Origin: Rubrivivax sp.
GTDB taxonomy: Bacteria; Pseudomonadota; Gammaproteobacteria; Burkholderiales; Burkholderiaceae_C
Direction of reading: 5' to 3'
NCBI GenBank assembly: GCA_030680415.1
Contig: JAUXVE010000004.1
Coordinates: forward strand, 1 to 64,000
DNA length: 64,000 nt
The translations under genes and the position numbers were made by a program. Positions 1 to 14,532 of the stretch are shown here, piece after piece. Positions within the stretch are counted from its first letter, which is position 1; every line of letters starts with the position of its first letter. The notes below the pieces were generated by a model. The model did no database searches. It was given only the letters and a program-made list of their open reading frames with translations, and was not told where the DNA came from.

Positions 1-105
1 GGCACCGTCGGCGCGCTGCGCGACGGCACCCGGCTGCGGCTGCCGGCGGCGGTCGCTGCGCCAACGGCGGCCGCGGCGTCGGCGGCCTCGGCCCCCATGC
101 GCTGA
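1..105 (+). CDS. C-terminal end of an RND efflux periplasmic adaptor (partial, 5' outside window)
   Basis: Frame +1 reads GTVGALRDGTRLRLPAAVAAPTAAAASAASAPMR* just upstream of an RND permease; adaptor identity inferred mainly from context. Confidence 0.55.
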   Translation, partial: GTVGALRDGTRLRLPAAVAAPTAAAASAASAPMR

Positions 106-120
106 AGCGGCCGCAGCGCC

Positions 121-3267
<3,147 letters not shown>

Positions 3268-3309
3268 AATCGGGACAGCGTCGAATGTGATACCCTATAC
3301 CGTATACTC

Positions 3310-3984
3310 ATGAACACCGAGACCGCCCGCTTCAACATGATCGAGCAGCAGATCCGCCCCTGGGAGGTGCTCGACCAGGACGTGCTCTCGCTGCTGGCCA
3401 CGGTGCGCCGCGAGGACTTCGTGCCGCCGGCGATGCGGGCGCTGGCCTTCGTCGACACCCAGGTGCCGCTGATCGCCGGCGATCCCGATGGCCCGCACAT
3501 GCTCGAACCCAAGGTCGAGGCCCGGCTGCTGCAGGAGCTGCAGCTGCAGCGCCACGAGAAGGTGCTGGAAATCGGTACCGGCTCGGGTTTCATGGCCGCG
3601 CTGCTGGCGCACCGCGCGCTGTTCGTGCACACGCTGGAATGCCGGCCGGCGCTGGCGCAGCTGGCGCGCGACAAGCTGCGTCGCAACGGCATTGCCAACG
3701 TCACCGTGCATGAAGTCAGCGCCGCCGCCGGCGCGCGCGGCCTGCCGGGCGAAGCACCGTTCGACGCCATCGTGCTGTCGGGCTCGGTGGCCGCGGTGCC
3801 GCCGGCGCTGCTGGCGCAGCTGAAGGTGGGCGGGCGCCTGGTGGCGGTGGTGGGCGAGTTGCCGATGATGCGCGCCCGCCTGTTCACGCGCGTCGGCGAC
3901 GCCGCCTGGTCCGACATCGACCTCTTCGACACCGTGGCGCCGCGCCTGCAAGGTTTCGAAGAGCCCACAGGCTTCCATTTCTAG
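3310..3984 (+). CDS. Protein-L-isoaspartate O-methyltransferase family protein
   Basis: 224 aa; SAM motif VLEIGTGSGFMAALLAH; N-term MIEQQIRPWEVLDQDVL typical of Pcm-like proteins. Confidence 0.85.
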   Translation: MNTETARFNMIEQQIRPWEVLDQDVLSLLATVRREDFVPPAMRALAFVDTQVPLIAGDPDGPHMLEPKVEARLLQELQLQRHEKVLEIGTGSGFMAALLAHRALFVHTLECRPALAQLARDKLRRNGIANVTVHEVSAAAGARGLPGEAPFDAIVLSGSVAAVPPALLAQLKVGGRLVAVVGELPMMRARLFTRVGDAAWSDIDLFDTVAPRLQGFEEPTGFHF

Positions 3985-4183
3985 GCCCGGCATGCCGACT
4001 CGGTCGCCCGCCACCACCGCCCGTCGCGCGTATGGGCCGTCACGGTGCCTGCACAGCGCAAGTCGTCGCATGGCGGCTGCGTCGAGCCCGCTGCCGCCGC
4101 TATAACCCTGCCGGCGGTCCCGGCGCCCGGCCCCTGCACGCCCGGCCCGCGAAATCGCCTCCAAAGAACCCGAAGGAACCCGC

Positions 4184-5524
4184 ATGCGTACGCTGATCCA
4201 CCGCCCGTCCCGCCTCGCGCCCGTCGCCCGCATCGCCCTGACCGCGCTCGCGCTGGCGGTGCCCGGCCTCGGTTTTGCGCAAAGCCTGCAGGAGCTGTAC
4301 GAGGCGGCGCGCGCCTTCGACGCCACCTACCTGGCGGCCAGGGCCAATGCGCAGTCGGCCGAATTCCGTGCCGCACAGTTCGAAGCGCTGCTGCGGCCGT
4401 CGGCAGCCGCGACGGCAGGCGCCAGCACCGGGCAGACCGACCTGCCGCGCCTGGGCCGCGGCGACAGCAGCACGGTGCAGGGCGCCATCAACGGCCGCTA
4501 CCCGCTGTTCAACCGCGCCAACGGCGTCACGGTCGAGCAGGCGCGCAAGTCGCTGGTCACCGCGCAGGCCGACCTCGACGCCGCCGAGCAGGACCTCATC
4601 CTGCGCCTGGCGCAGGCCTACTTCGACGTCATCGCCGCGCAGGACACGCTGGCCACCACGCAGGCCAGCAAGGCCGCCATCACCGAGCAGCTGGCATCGG
4701 CCAAGCGCAACTTCGAGGTCGGCACCGCCACCATCACCGACACCCGCGAGGCGCAGGCCCGCTTCGACCTAGCCACGGCGCAGGAACTGGCGGCCGACAA
4801 CGACCTGCGCAGCAAGCGCATCGCGCTCGACACGCTGGTCGGCCGCACCGCGGCGGCGCCCAGGCCGCTGGTGGTGCCGGTGGTGCTGCCGGCCACGACG
4901 CCGCCGAACCCCGAAGAGTGGGTGACGGTGGCCGACCAGCAGCACCCCACGGTGCGGCGCGCCCGCGTCGGCCTCGAAGTGGCGCAACTCGAGACCGCCA
5001 AGGCACGCGCCGGCGACCTGCCGACGGTGGATGCGGTGGCCTCGGTGGGCGCCAACCACTCGCGCGGCAGCGGCGTCCAGCTGCCCGGCACCACCACCAG
5101 CGCCACTGTGGGCGTGCAGATGAACTGGCCGCTGTACAGCGGCGGCGCGACGCAGAACCGCATCAAGGAAACCCTGTTGCTGGAAGAGAAGTCGCGCAAC
5201 GACCTCGAGGCTGCGCGCCGCGCAGTGGCGCAGGCCACGCGCGTCGCCTACTTCGGCGTGCAGTCCGGCCAGGCGCAGGTGAAGGCGCTGGAGGCGGCCG
5301 AGTCCTCGTCCAAGTTGGCGCTGGAAGCCACGCAGCTGGGCTACCGCGTCGGCGTGCGCGTCAACCTCGACGTGCTCAACGCGCAGACGCAGCTCTTCAC
5401 CACCCAGCGTGACCTGGCCAGAGCGCGTTACGACGTGCTGGTGGGTGGCCTGCGGCTGCGCCAGGCCTCGGGGCAGCTGTCGCCGGCCGACGTGGAAGCG
5501 CTGAACCGCCTGCTGGCCAGGTAG
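4184..5524 (+). CDS. TolC-family outer-membrane efflux protein
   Basis: 446 aa with signal peptide; repeated TolC-type helices; 'YRVGVRVNLDVLNAQTQLFTTQRDLARARYDVLVGGLRLRQASGQLS'. Confidence 0.92.
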   Translation: MRTLIHRPSRLAPVARIALTALALAVPGLGFAQSLQELYEAARAFDATYLAARANAQSAEFRAAQFEALLRPSAAATAGASTGQTDLPRLGRGDSSTVQGAINGRYPLFNRANGVTVEQARKSLVTAQADLDAAEQDLILRLAQAYFDVIAAQDTLATTQASKAAITEQLASAKRNFEVGTATITDTREAQARFDLATAQELAADNDLRSKRIALDTLVGRTAAAPRPLVVPVVLPATTPPNPEEWVTVADQQHPTVRRARVGLEVAQLETAKARAGDLPTVDAVASVGANHSRGSGVQLPGTTTSATVGVQMNWPLYSGGATQNRIKETLLLEEKSRNDLEAARRAVAQATRVAYFGVQSGQAQVKALEAAESSSKLALEATQLGYRVGVRVNLDVLNAQTQLFTTQRDLARARYDVLVGGLRLRQASGQLSPADVEALNRLLAR

Positions 5525-5644
5525 CCGGCCGCGCGGTGGCCGCCGCGCTGGCGTGCCGACCACGGGCTCGGAGTCGCCGTGACGCCGCCAGCGCCGCTCC
5601 AGGGGCCAGCTGTGGCGGGCGTGGCTTGGAGTAAAAGCCCTGTG

Positions 5645-6559
<915 letters not shown>

Positions 6560-6570
6560 CACGGGGCCGC

Positions 6571-7755
6571 ATGCTGCTGGCCGAGAACATCGCCCACTTC
6601 TCGCGCGTGCTGCGCACGGCCGGCCTGCAGGTGGGGCCGGACCGGGTGCTCGCGGCCATCGCCGCCGTCGAAGCGGTGGGCCCGGACCGGCGCGAAGACG
6701 TGCGTTCGGCGCTGGCCGCGGTGATGCTGGATCGGCACGAGCAGCAGGTGATCTTCGACGCCGCCTTCGACGCCTTCTTCCGCGACCCCAGGCTGCTGGA
6801 GCAGCTGATGCATGCGCTGCTGCCCAGGATCGGCGGCCGCGGCGACAAGCCGCGCCAGCCGCGCAACGACCGCCTGAGCGCGGCGCTGGCCGCACCACGC
6901 GAGCCCACGCCACCGCCCCGGGCGCCGCAGACGGCCAAGGAAGAACTGCCCTTCGAAACCACCTTCACGTTCTCCGACCGCGAACGACTGCAGCACGCCG
7001 ATTTCGAGACCATGACGGCCGACGAATACGCCCTCGCCAGGAACCTGGCCGAGCGCTTGCCGCCGCCCGTGCTGCCGGTGCGGCTGCGCCGGCACGAAGG
7101 CGCACCGCGCGGCCGCATCGACCTGCGCCGCACGATGCAGGGCATGGCCCGGCAGCCGCACACGCTGACGCCGGTGTTCACGCAGGCCGCGCGCCGGTTG
7201 CCGCCGATCGTGGTGCTGCTCGACATCTCCGGCTCCATGGACCGTTATGCGCGGCTCTTTCTGCATTACGTGCACGGCCTCACGCGGCGGCACCTGCAGG
7301 TGCACACCTTCACCTTCGGCACCCGTCTGACCAACATCACGTGCTGCCTGCGCAGCCGCGATCCCGACGTGGCGCTGAAGCGGGTCGAGGAACAGGTGCA
7401 GGACTGGAAAGGCGGCACGCGCATTGCCAGTTCGCTGCAGGAATTCAACCGCCGCTGGGCGCGCCGCGTGCTGGGTGCCAACGCCGCCGTGCTGCTGGTG
7501 AGCGACGGCCTGGACCACGACGAGGGCGGCCAGCTCGGCCAGGCCGCCGCGCAACTGCAGCGCATGGCGCACCAGGTGGTGTGGCTCAACCCGCTGCTGC
7601 GCTTCGACGGCTTCAAGCCGCGGGCGGCCGGCGTGCGTGCCCTGCTGCCGCACGTCGACCGCTTCCTGCCCGTGCACAACCTGGCCAGCCTGGCCGACCT
7701 GGCCCAGGCGCTGCGCGCGCCGGCCCTGCGCCCTGCATACTCAGCCTTCACATAG
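6571..7755 (+). CDS. VWA-domain protein, CoxE-like
   Basis: MIDAS-type 'VVLLDISGSMDRYARLFLHYVHGL'; directly follows the MoxR ATPase; ATG at 6571 preferred over the longer ORF start. Confidence 0.87.
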   Translation: MLLAENIAHFSRVLRTAGLQVGPDRVLAAIAAVEAVGPDRREDVRSALAAVMLDRHEQQVIFDAAFDAFFRDPRLLEQLMHALLPRIGGRGDKPRQPRNDRLSAALAAPREPTPPPRAPQTAKEELPFETTFTFSDRERLQHADFETMTADEYALARNLAERLPPPVLPVRLRRHEGAPRGRIDLRRTMQGMARQPHTLTPVFTQAARRLPPIVVLLDISGSMDRYARLFLHYVHGLTRRHLQVHTFTFGTRLTNITCCLRSRDPDVALKRVEEQVQDWKGGTRIASSLQEFNRRWARRVLGANAAVLLVSDGLDHDEGGQLGQAAAQLQRMAHQVVWLNPLLRFDGFKPRAAGVRALLPHVDRFLPVHNLASLADLAQALRAPALRPAYSAFT

Positions 7756-7764
7756 GAGCACGCC

Positions 7765-8775
7765 ATGGACAGCCTCGACCTGCAGGTGCTGCAACAGGCG
7801 CGCGACTGGCACCGGGCCGGCCGCAGCGTCTGGCTCGTCACCGTGATCGAGACCTGGGGCTCTGCGCCGCGCCCGCCCGGCGCCTTGCTCGCGCTGCGCG
7901 ACGACGGGCTGGTGGTGGGTTCGGTGAGCGGCGGCTGCGTGGAAGACGACTTGATCGACCGCGTTCGCCATGGCGAACGTGTCGGCAAGCCGTCGCTCGT
8001 GAGCTACGGCGTCACCAAGGAAGAAGCGGCGCGCTTCGGCCTGCCCTGCGGTGGCAATCTGCGGCTGGTGCAGGAGCCGCTGCTCGACACGGCCTGGATC
8101 GACGAGGTGCTGCAGCGCACCGCGCGGCACGAGCTGGTGGCGCGGCGGCTGGACTTCGACACCGGCGCCGTCACGGTGGAGCCCGCGTCGCGCGGCGAGG
8201 CCTTCGAATTCGAAGGGCGGCAACTGCGCGCCCTGTATGGCCCGCACTGGCGGCTGCTCATCATCGGCGCCGGCCAGCTCAGCCGCGCCGTGGCGCCGAT
8301 GGCGCTGGCGCTGGACTTCGAGGTCATCTGCTGCGACCCGCGCGAGGAATATCACCTGACCTGGGACGTGCCCGGCACCACCTTCAGCCGCTCCATGCCC
8401 GACGACGTGGTGCACGAGCTGCACCTGGACCCGCACTGCGCCGTGATCGCCGTGACGCACGACCCCAAGCTCGACGACATGGTGCTGCTGGAAGCGCTGA
8501 AGTCACCCGCCTTCTACGTCGGCGCGCTGGGCTCGCGCGGCAACACCGCCAAGCGCAAGGAGCGGCTCAAGCTGTTCGACCTCGGCGACGCCGAGATCGA
8601 CCGCCTGCACGGCCCCATCGGCCTGCACCTGGGCGCCCGCACGCCGGCCGAGATTGCCGTGTCCATCGTGGCCGAGATCGTGGCGGTGAGAAACGGCGTG
8701 ACGCTGTCGCAGAAGAAGGCCGGCTCGGCGCTGCCGGCCGGCAGCGGCACGGCCTGCGCCAGCGGCGCGGCCTGA
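7765..8775 (+). CDS. XdhC/CoxI-family molybdenum-hydroxylase maturation protein
   Basis: 'VTVIETWGSAPRPPGALLALRDDGLVVGSVSGGCVEDDLI' and 'YVGALGSRGNTAKRKERL'. Confidence 0.9.
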   Translation: MDSLDLQVLQQARDWHRAGRSVWLVTVIETWGSAPRPPGALLALRDDGLVVGSVSGGCVEDDLIDRVRHGERVGKPSLVSYGVTKEEAARFGLPCGGNLRLVQEPLLDTAWIDEVLQRTARHELVARRLDFDTGAVTVEPASRGEAFEFEGRQLRALYGPHWRLLIIGAGQLSRAVAPMALALDFEVICCDPREEYHLTWDVPGTTFSRSMPDDVVHELHLDPHCAVIAVTHDPKLDDMVLLEALKSPAFYVGALGSRGNTAKRKERLKLFDLGDAEIDRLHGPIGLHLGARTPAEIAVSIVAEIVAVRNGVTLSQKKAGSALPAGSGTACASGAA

Positions 8776-8934
8776 GGGCAGGCTCGGGAGCCGGCGGCGC
8801 GGTGCAGTACATGGCGCGCGCGTCCGACATGCGATGGTGCACGCTGGTGTTCTGATGCCCGGCCCGCAGCACGCCATCGACTGCGGCGACAATCCTCACT
8901 GCAGCCGCCCGCTGATGCGGGCTCGCAAACGCTC

Positions 8935-10122
8935 ATGACGACACCCATCCCTGCCGACGCCGCCGGGCCCGCCGACAAGGGCTCGTCGGTGCGCCTGACC
9001 TACGAGTTTGCGTCGGGCGCGCAACGCGGCGCCGCGCTGGACAACCCGTTCGTGGCCCTGTTGGTGGCCGTGCGCGATGCGGGTTCCATCGCCAAGGCGG
9101 CCACGCTGCTCGGCTGTTCGTACCGCCACATGTGGGGTGCACTGCGCAAGTGGGAAGCCACCTTCGGTGAGCCGCTGGTGTCGTGGGTGCAAGGCCAGCC
9201 GGCGCACCTGACGCAGTTCGGCCAACGCCTCCTGTGGGCCGAGATGCGCGCGCGCACGCGCATGCAGCCGCACATCGACGCGCTGCGTGCCGACCTGGCA
9301 CGCGTGGTCGCCGAAGCCCGTGACGAGCACCAGCAACTGCTCAGCTTGCATGCCAGCCACGACCTGGCCTTGCCGCGGTTGCGCGAACATGCGCAGCTGC
9401 ACGTCGCGCTGCACCTGGACATCCGCTTCATGGGCAGCATCGACAGCCTGCGCTCGCTCAACGCCGGGCGCTGCCTGGTGGCGGGCTTCCACGTGCCGGC
9501 GCTGCGCGGCGCGGCGCCCATCTTTGCCGCCGAACTCAAGCCGCTGCTGCACCCCGGCACGCACAAGCTCATCGCATGCGCCCGGCGTACGCAGGGCCTG
9601 ATGATGCGACGCGAGCATGCCGGCAGGGTGTGCACCGTGGCGGACCTGAGGCAGCGCTCGCTGCGCTTCATCAACCGGCAGCCGGGCTCGGGCACCCGGC
9701 TGTTGATGGACCACCTGATGCACGGGCATGGCCTGCGGCCTGCGCAGCTGCCGGGTTACGAAAGCGCCGTCGAAGAAAGCCACGTTGCCATCGCCGCCAC
9801 CATCGCCAGCGGCGCGGCCGACGTCGGCCCCGGCGTGGAGGCCGCCGCCATCGAGTTCGGCCTGCACTTCGTGCCCTTGGTCCAGGAGGACTACTTCCTG
9901 GCCTGCCTCAAGCAGAACCTGGAAACACCCGCCGTGCGGCGCCTGCGCGAGCTGTTGGCCGGCCAGGCCTGGTCCGACATCCTCACCGCGCTGCCCGGCT
10001 ACGGGCCGGCCGCGGCCGCTGGCCAGGTGCTGGCGATGACCCACGCGCTGCCCTGGTGGCGCTACACGCGGCCCAAGGCCGCCAAGGTGAATGCGCCGGC
10101 CAAGACGGTGAATGCTGGCTGA
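8935..10122 (+). CDS. ModE-like HTH regulator with C-terminal periplasmic-binding-protein-like domain
   Basis: N-term 'NPFVALLVAVRDAGSIAKAATLLGCSYRHMWGALRKWE' HTH; C-term 'RQPGSGTRLLMDHLM' PBP-like. Confidence 0.75.
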   Translation: MTTPIPADAAGPADKGSSVRLTYEFASGAQRGAALDNPFVALLVAVRDAGSIAKAATLLGCSYRHMWGALRKWEATFGEPLVSWVQGQPAHLTQFGQRLLWAEMRARTRMQPHIDALRADLARVVAEARDEHQQLLSLHASHDLALPRLREHAQLHVALHLDIRFMGSIDSLRSLNAGRCLVAGFHVPALRGAAPIFAAELKPLLHPGTHKLIACARRTQGLMMRREHAGRVCTVADLRQRSLRFINRQPGSGTRLLMDHLMHGHGLRPAQLPGYESAVEESHVAIAATIASGAADVGPGVEAAAIEFGLHFVPLVQEDYFLACLKQNLETPAVRRLRELLAGQAWSDILTALPGYGPAAAAGQVLAMTHALPWWRYTRPKAAKVNAPAKTVNAG

Positions 10123-10203
10123 GTGCACCGGCTGCAACAGGGGTCAGGCCGGCGCGGCCGGCGCGCGCACGCGTCGCTGCAAGACACGCTGACCTGCGCA
10201 TCT

Positions 10204-11478
10204 TCACGCCGGCGGCAGCAGCGCGACGACGACCGCCGCCATGCGCTCGGCCGCGCCGCGGTGGCGGGCGGCGAAGGCCAGTGCCTGCTGCGATGCGGGC
10301 TCCCGCGCCGAGTCGCCGGCCAGGTCGATGGCGCAACGCACGCCCTCGTCGATATCGGCCACGCGCCGCGCCGCGCCGGCGGCCAGCGCCCCTTCGGCGG
10401 CCTGCGCAAAGTTGAAGGTGTGCGGCCCCATCACCAGCGGGCAGCCGCAGGCGGCGGCCTCGATCAGGTTCTGTCCCCCCAGCGGCGCGAAGCTGCCGCC
10501 GAGCAGGGCCACGTCGGCCAGTGCGTAGTACAGCGGCATCTCGCCCAGCGAGTCGCCCAGCCAGACATCGGCCGCGGCGGCGGCAGCGGGCGGCGCGTCG
10601 GCCCAAGCAGTGCGGCGCAGGCCGTGCAGGCCCGTGGCGGCGACCATCGCTTCGACCGCATCGAAGCGCTGTGGATGCCGCGGCACCAGCAGCAGCAGCG
10701 GCCGCGGCCAGCGAATCGCGCGCCAGGCAAGCAGCAGCGGCTCCTCTTCGCCTTCACGCGTGCTGGCGGCGAGCACGACGCTGCGGCCCAGCGCCTGCCG
10801 CCACTGCCGGCCGCGGGCCAGCAACTCGGGCGGCGGTGTCATGTCGAACTTCAGGTTACCCATCACCTCGACCGCGGTTGCCCCGGAGTCGCGCAGCCGC
10901 TGCGCGTCTTCTTCGGTCTGCGCCAGCACCCGCGTGAACCGCGCCAGCGCCGGGTGCATCAGCGCGCGCAGGCGCTGGCCCTTGGCACGGCTGCGTTCGG
11001 ACAGGCGCGCGTTGGCCAACACCAGCGGCACGCCGGCCTCGTGCGCGGCGTGCAGCAGGTTGGGCCAGACCTCGGTTTCCATGATCACCCCGGCGGCGGG
11101 GCGGTGCCGGCGCAGGAAGCGCCGCACCGCGCCGGGTGTGTCGTAGGGCAGCCAGACCTGGGCGTCGCCTTCGCGCAGCAGCGCCGCACCGGCCTCGCGC
11201 CCGGTAGCGGTGCCGTGCGTCAGCAGCAGGCGCAAGCCCGGACGCTGCCGGCGCAGCGCGGCTATCAGCGCCGCGGCAGCACGCGTTTCCCCCAGCGAGA
11301 CGGCGTGCAGCCACAGCCGCCCCGGCGGCGCGTCGCCGTGGTAGCCACCCAGCCGTTCGTGCCAGGCCTGCCGGTACGCCGGCTCGTGCCGGCCGCGCCA
11401 CCACAGCCGCGCCAGATACAGCGGCGTGGCCAGGCGCAGCAGCGTCGAATACGCGGCCCGCGCCAGCGACGAACTCAC
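10204..11478 (-). CDS. waaA: 3-deoxy-D-manno-octulosonic acid (Kdo) transferase
   Basis: 'LWLHAVSLGETRAAAALIAALRRQ', 'METEVWPNLL', 'GGSFAPLGGQNLIEAAACGCPLVMGPHTFNF'; GTG start at 11478. Confidence 0.92.
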   Translation of the reverse strand: MSSSLARAAYSTLLRLATPLYLARLWWRGRHEPAYRQAWHERLGGYHGDAPPGRLWLHAVSLGETRAAAALIAALRRQRPGLRLLLTHGTATGREAGAALLREGDAQVWLPYDTPGAVRRFLRRHRPAAGVIMETEVWPNLLHAAHEAGVPLVLANARLSERSRAKGQRLRALMHPALARFTRVLAQTEEDAQRLRDSGATAVEVMGNLKFDMTPPPELLARGRQWRQALGRSVVLAASTREGEEEPLLLAWRAIRWPRPLLLLVPRHPQRFDAVEAMVAATGLHGLRRTAWADAPPAAAAAADVWLGDSLGEMPLYYALADVALLGGSFAPLGGQNLIEAAACGCPLVMGPHTFNFAQAAEGALAAGAARRVADIDEGVRCAIDLAGDSAREPASQQALAFAARHRGAAERMAAVVVALLPPA

Positions 11479-11534
11479 CGCAGACCCGTGCTGCCGCGCG
11501 TACCGGGTGGCGGCCGCTGGACCACCCGGCAGGC

Positions 11535-12938
11535 TCAATGCGCCGCCAGCGCCACCATCGCGTCTGGCTTGACGCTGCGCAACGCGGTCATGAACTGCGC
11601 CTCGATGCGGTGCAGCGCCTCGGGTGTGTGGCCTTCGAAGCGCAGCACCAGCACCGGCGTCGTGTTGCTGGCGCGGATGAGGCCGAAACCGTCGGTGAAG
11701 TCGACGCGCAGGCCGTCGATGGTGCCGATCTCGCCGCCGCCAAAGGCCAGCCGCCCATCGGCCGCGCGCGCCAGCAGTTCGGCCACCACCAGGTGGTGCT
11801 CGCCCTCGGCGCAGGGCACGTTGAGTTCCGGCGTCGAGAAGCTGGTGGGCAGTGCGTCGAGGAAAGCGCTGGCATCGACCTGCTGCGACAGGATCTCGAG
11901 CAGCCGCGCCGCGGTGTAGGTGGCGTCGTCGAAACCGTACCAGCGCTCGCCGAAGAACAGGTGCCCACTCATTTCGCCCGCAAACGGCGCTCCGGTCTCC
12001 CGCAGCTTGGCCTTGACCAGCGAATGCCCGGTCTTCCACATCACCGGCACGCCGCCGGCTTCGCGGATCGCCACCGGCACGCGCTGCGAACACTTGACGT
12101 CGAAGACGATCGGGGCGCCCTTGTGGCGCTGCAGGATGTCGCGCGCGAAGAGCATGATCTGGCGGTCGGGGTAGATGATGTTGCCGCCGCGCGTGACGAC
12201 GCCCAGGCGGTCGCCGTCGCCATCGAAGGCCAGCCCGATCTCGGCCTCGGCGGCATGCACGACCTTGATCAGGTCGGCCAGGTTCTCGGGCTTGCTCGGG
12301 TCGGGGTGATGGTTGGGGAAGTCGCCGTCGACCCTGCTGTACAGCGCGATGACCTCGCAGCCCAAAGCGCGCAGGATGGCCGGTGCACTGGCGCCGGGAA
12401 TGCCGTTGCCGGAATCGACGACGATGCGCATCGGCCGCGCCAGCCGGCAGTCGCCCACGATGCGCGCCGCGTATTCGGCGCCGATGTCCATGCGCGCGGC
12501 ACGGCCGCGGCGCGCGCTGTAGTCCTCGGCCTCGATGCGCCGGCGCAGCTGCTGGATCTCTTCGCCATAGATGGCGCGGCCGGCCAACACCATCTTGAAG
12601 CCGTTGTAGTCCTTGGGGTTGTGGCTGCCGGTGACCTGGATGCCGCTGTTGCAGCCATGCCTGCCGCGCGTGGCGGCCACGTAGTACAGCATCGGTGTCG
12701 TCACCGGGCCGATGTCGACGACATCCAGTCCGGTGGACACCAGGCCACGGACCAGCGCCGCCGCCAGCCCCGGACCCGACAGGCGTCCGTCGCGGCCCAC
12801 GACGACGGCCTTCTCGCCGACGGCCAGGGCGGCGCTGCCGAAGGCGCGGCCCAGATGTTCGGCAAAGGACTCGTCGATGTTGCGGCCGACGACACCGCGG
12901 ATGTCGTAGGCCTTGAAGATGCTCGGGTCGATTTGCAT
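11535..12938 (-). CDS. Phosphomannomutase/phosphoglucomutase
   Basis: 'SIFKAYDIRGVVGRNIDES', phosphoserine loop 'VTGSHNPKDYNGFKM', 'FDGDGDRLGVV'; ATG at 12938. Confidence 0.93.
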   Translation of the reverse strand: MQIDPSIFKAYDIRGVVGRNIDESFAEHLGRAFGSAALAVGEKAVVVGRDGRLSGPGLAAALVRGLVSTGLDVVDIGPVTTPMLYYVAATRGRHGCNSGIQVTGSHNPKDYNGFKMVLAGRAIYGEEIQQLRRRIEAEDYSARRGRAARMDIGAEYAARIVGDCRLARPMRIVVDSGNGIPGASAPAILRALGCEVIALYSRVDGDFPNHHPDPSKPENLADLIKVVHAAEAEIGLAFDGDGDRLGVVTRGGNIIYPDRQIMLFARDILQRHKGAPIVFDVKCSQRVPVAIREAGGVPVMWKTGHSLVKAKLRETGAPFAGEMSGHLFFGERWYGFDDATYTAARLLEILSQQVDASAFLDALPTSFSTPELNVPCAEGEHHLVVAELLARAADGRLAFGGGEIGTIDGLRVDFTDGFGLIRASNTTPVLVLRFEGHTPEALHRIEAQFMTALRSVKPDAMVALAAH

Positions 12939-13083
12939 GATGGCTGCGTTCACGGGCTGGCGATGCGGGCATTCTAGGCAGGCTGCCGTGCGCGCCCGGC
13001 AGCGATCGAGTTGCTGTCCGGCCGGCGCCTGCACAGGTCCGAAAACGGCCAGTGCGCGTCGCCGCACTGCCTATCATGGCGCC

Positions 13084-14532
13084 ATGCCCCTGGACCCCGA
13101 CGCCGCCTACCTGGCCCTGTGTGCGCGTGATGCGCGATTCGACGGGCGGCTGTTCGTCGGCGTCACGTCGACCGGCATCTACTGCCGCCCGGTGTGCCGC
13201 GTGCGCACGCCGCGGCGCGAGAACTGCCGCTTCTTCGGCAGCCGCGCGCTGGCCGAGGCGGCGTTCTTCCGGCCCTGCCTGAAGTGCCGGCCGGAGATCG
13301 CGCCCGGGCTGTCGCAGATGGACTCGTCGCGCAGTCTCGCCGGCAGTGCGGCGCTGATGATGGACGATGCGGTGCATGCCGGAGCGGGAACCAGCCTGGC
13401 GGCGATCGCCGAACGCCTGGGTGTCACCGACCGCCACCTGCGGCGCATCTTCCAGGCCGCCCATGGCGTGGCGCCGCGCGACTATCTGGCGACGCAGCGC
13501 CTGCTGCTGGGCAAGCAGCTGCTCACCGACACGACGCTGCCGGTGACGCAGGTGGCACTGGCCAGCGGCTTCGCGAGCGTGCGCCGCTTCAACGCCGCCT
13601 TCGCCGAACGCTACCGGCTCAACCCAACGCAACTGCGGCGCCAGGACCCGGGCCGCGCCAGCGCGGACACGGCACTGCGCCTGGCCTGGCGGCCGCCGTT
13701 CGATGTCGATGCGTTGCTCGGCTTCTTCGAACGCCGGCAGGTGCGCGGCGTGGAGCAGGTCGACGGGCTGGAGCTGCGCCGCACGCTGGGCTGGACGCAG
13801 CGCGGCGAAAAGCGGGCCGGCTGGATCGTCGCCCGCTTCGCGCCGGCGGCGCACGAAGTGCACCTGACGGTGTCGCCGAGCCTGGCGCCGGTGCTCGGCG
13901 CGGTGCTGCAGCGCGTGCGCCAGGCCTTCGACCTCGACGCCGATGCGGCCGCCATCGACACCGCGCTGGCCTCGCTGCCGGTGCCGCCGCGGCCTGGCGC
14001 GCGACTGCCGGGTGGGCTGGACGGCTTCGAGACCGCCGTGCGCGTGATCCTGGGCCAGCAGGTCACCGTCGCCGCCGCGCGCACGCTGGTGCAGCGCCTG
14101 GTGGATCGCTTCGGCGCCGCGGTCCAGACACCATATCCGGCGCTGACACGCGTGTTTCCCGATGCCGCCACGATCGCGGCGGCCGATGCCGAGGTCATCG
14201 GCAAGCTCGGCATCGTGCGCCAGCGGGTGGGCGCGCTGCAGGCGCTGGCGCGCGCCGTGGCTAGCGGCCACCTGGCGCTGCACCGCGCCGCGCCGCTGGA
14301 GGCCACGCTGGCCGCCCTGCGCGCGCTGCCCGGCGTCGGCGAGTGGACGGCACAGCTGATCGCGATGCGCGCGCTGGCCTGGCCCGACGCCTGGCCGGCC
14401 AGCGACATCGGCCTCATGAACGCGCTCGGCACGCGCGACCCGAAACAAGTCACCGCCCTGGCCGAGCCCTGGCGCCCCTGGCGCGCCTATGCAGTGATGC
14501 GCCTGTGGCACCACCTGGAGACCACGACATGA
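13084..14532 (+). CDS. Ada-type N-terminal domain fused to AraC HTH and AlkA-type 3-methyladenine DNA glycosylase
   Basis: Ada Zn-binding 'GIYCRPVCRVRTPRRENCRFF...CLKCRPE'; AraC HTH; glycosylase HhH 'ALPGVGEWTAQLIAMRALAWPDAWPASDIGLM'. Confidence 0.9.
   Translation: MPLDPDAAYLALCARDARFDGRLFVGVTSTGIYCRPVCRVRTPRRENCRFFGSRALAEAAFFRPCLKCRPEIAPGLSQMDSSRSLAGSAALMMDDAVHAGAGTSLAAIAERLGVTDRHLRRIFQAAHGVAPRDYLATQRLLLGKQLLTDTTLPVTQVALASGFASVRRFNAAFAERYRLNPTQLRRQDPGRASADTALRLAWRPPFDVDALLGFFERRQVRGVEQVDGLELRRTLGWTQRGEKRAGWIVARFAPAAHEVHLTVSPSLAPVLGAVLQRVRQAFDLDADAAAIDTALASLPVPPRPGARLPGGLDGFETAVRVILGQQVTVAAARTLVQRLVDRFGAAVQTPYPALTRVFPDAATIAAADAEVIGKLGIVRQRVGALQALARAVASGHLALHRAAPLEATLAALRALPGVGEWTAQLIAMRALAWPDAWPASDIGLMNALGTRDPKQVTALAEPWRPWRAYAVMRLWHHLETTT

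Noticed and set aside
10204-14514. 1436-aa uninterrupted minus-strand ORF
   Set aside because: Only the C-terminal part (10204-11478) is a real protein (WaaA); the rest is out-of-frame antisense of phosphomannomutase and the AlkA gene, an artefact of high GC
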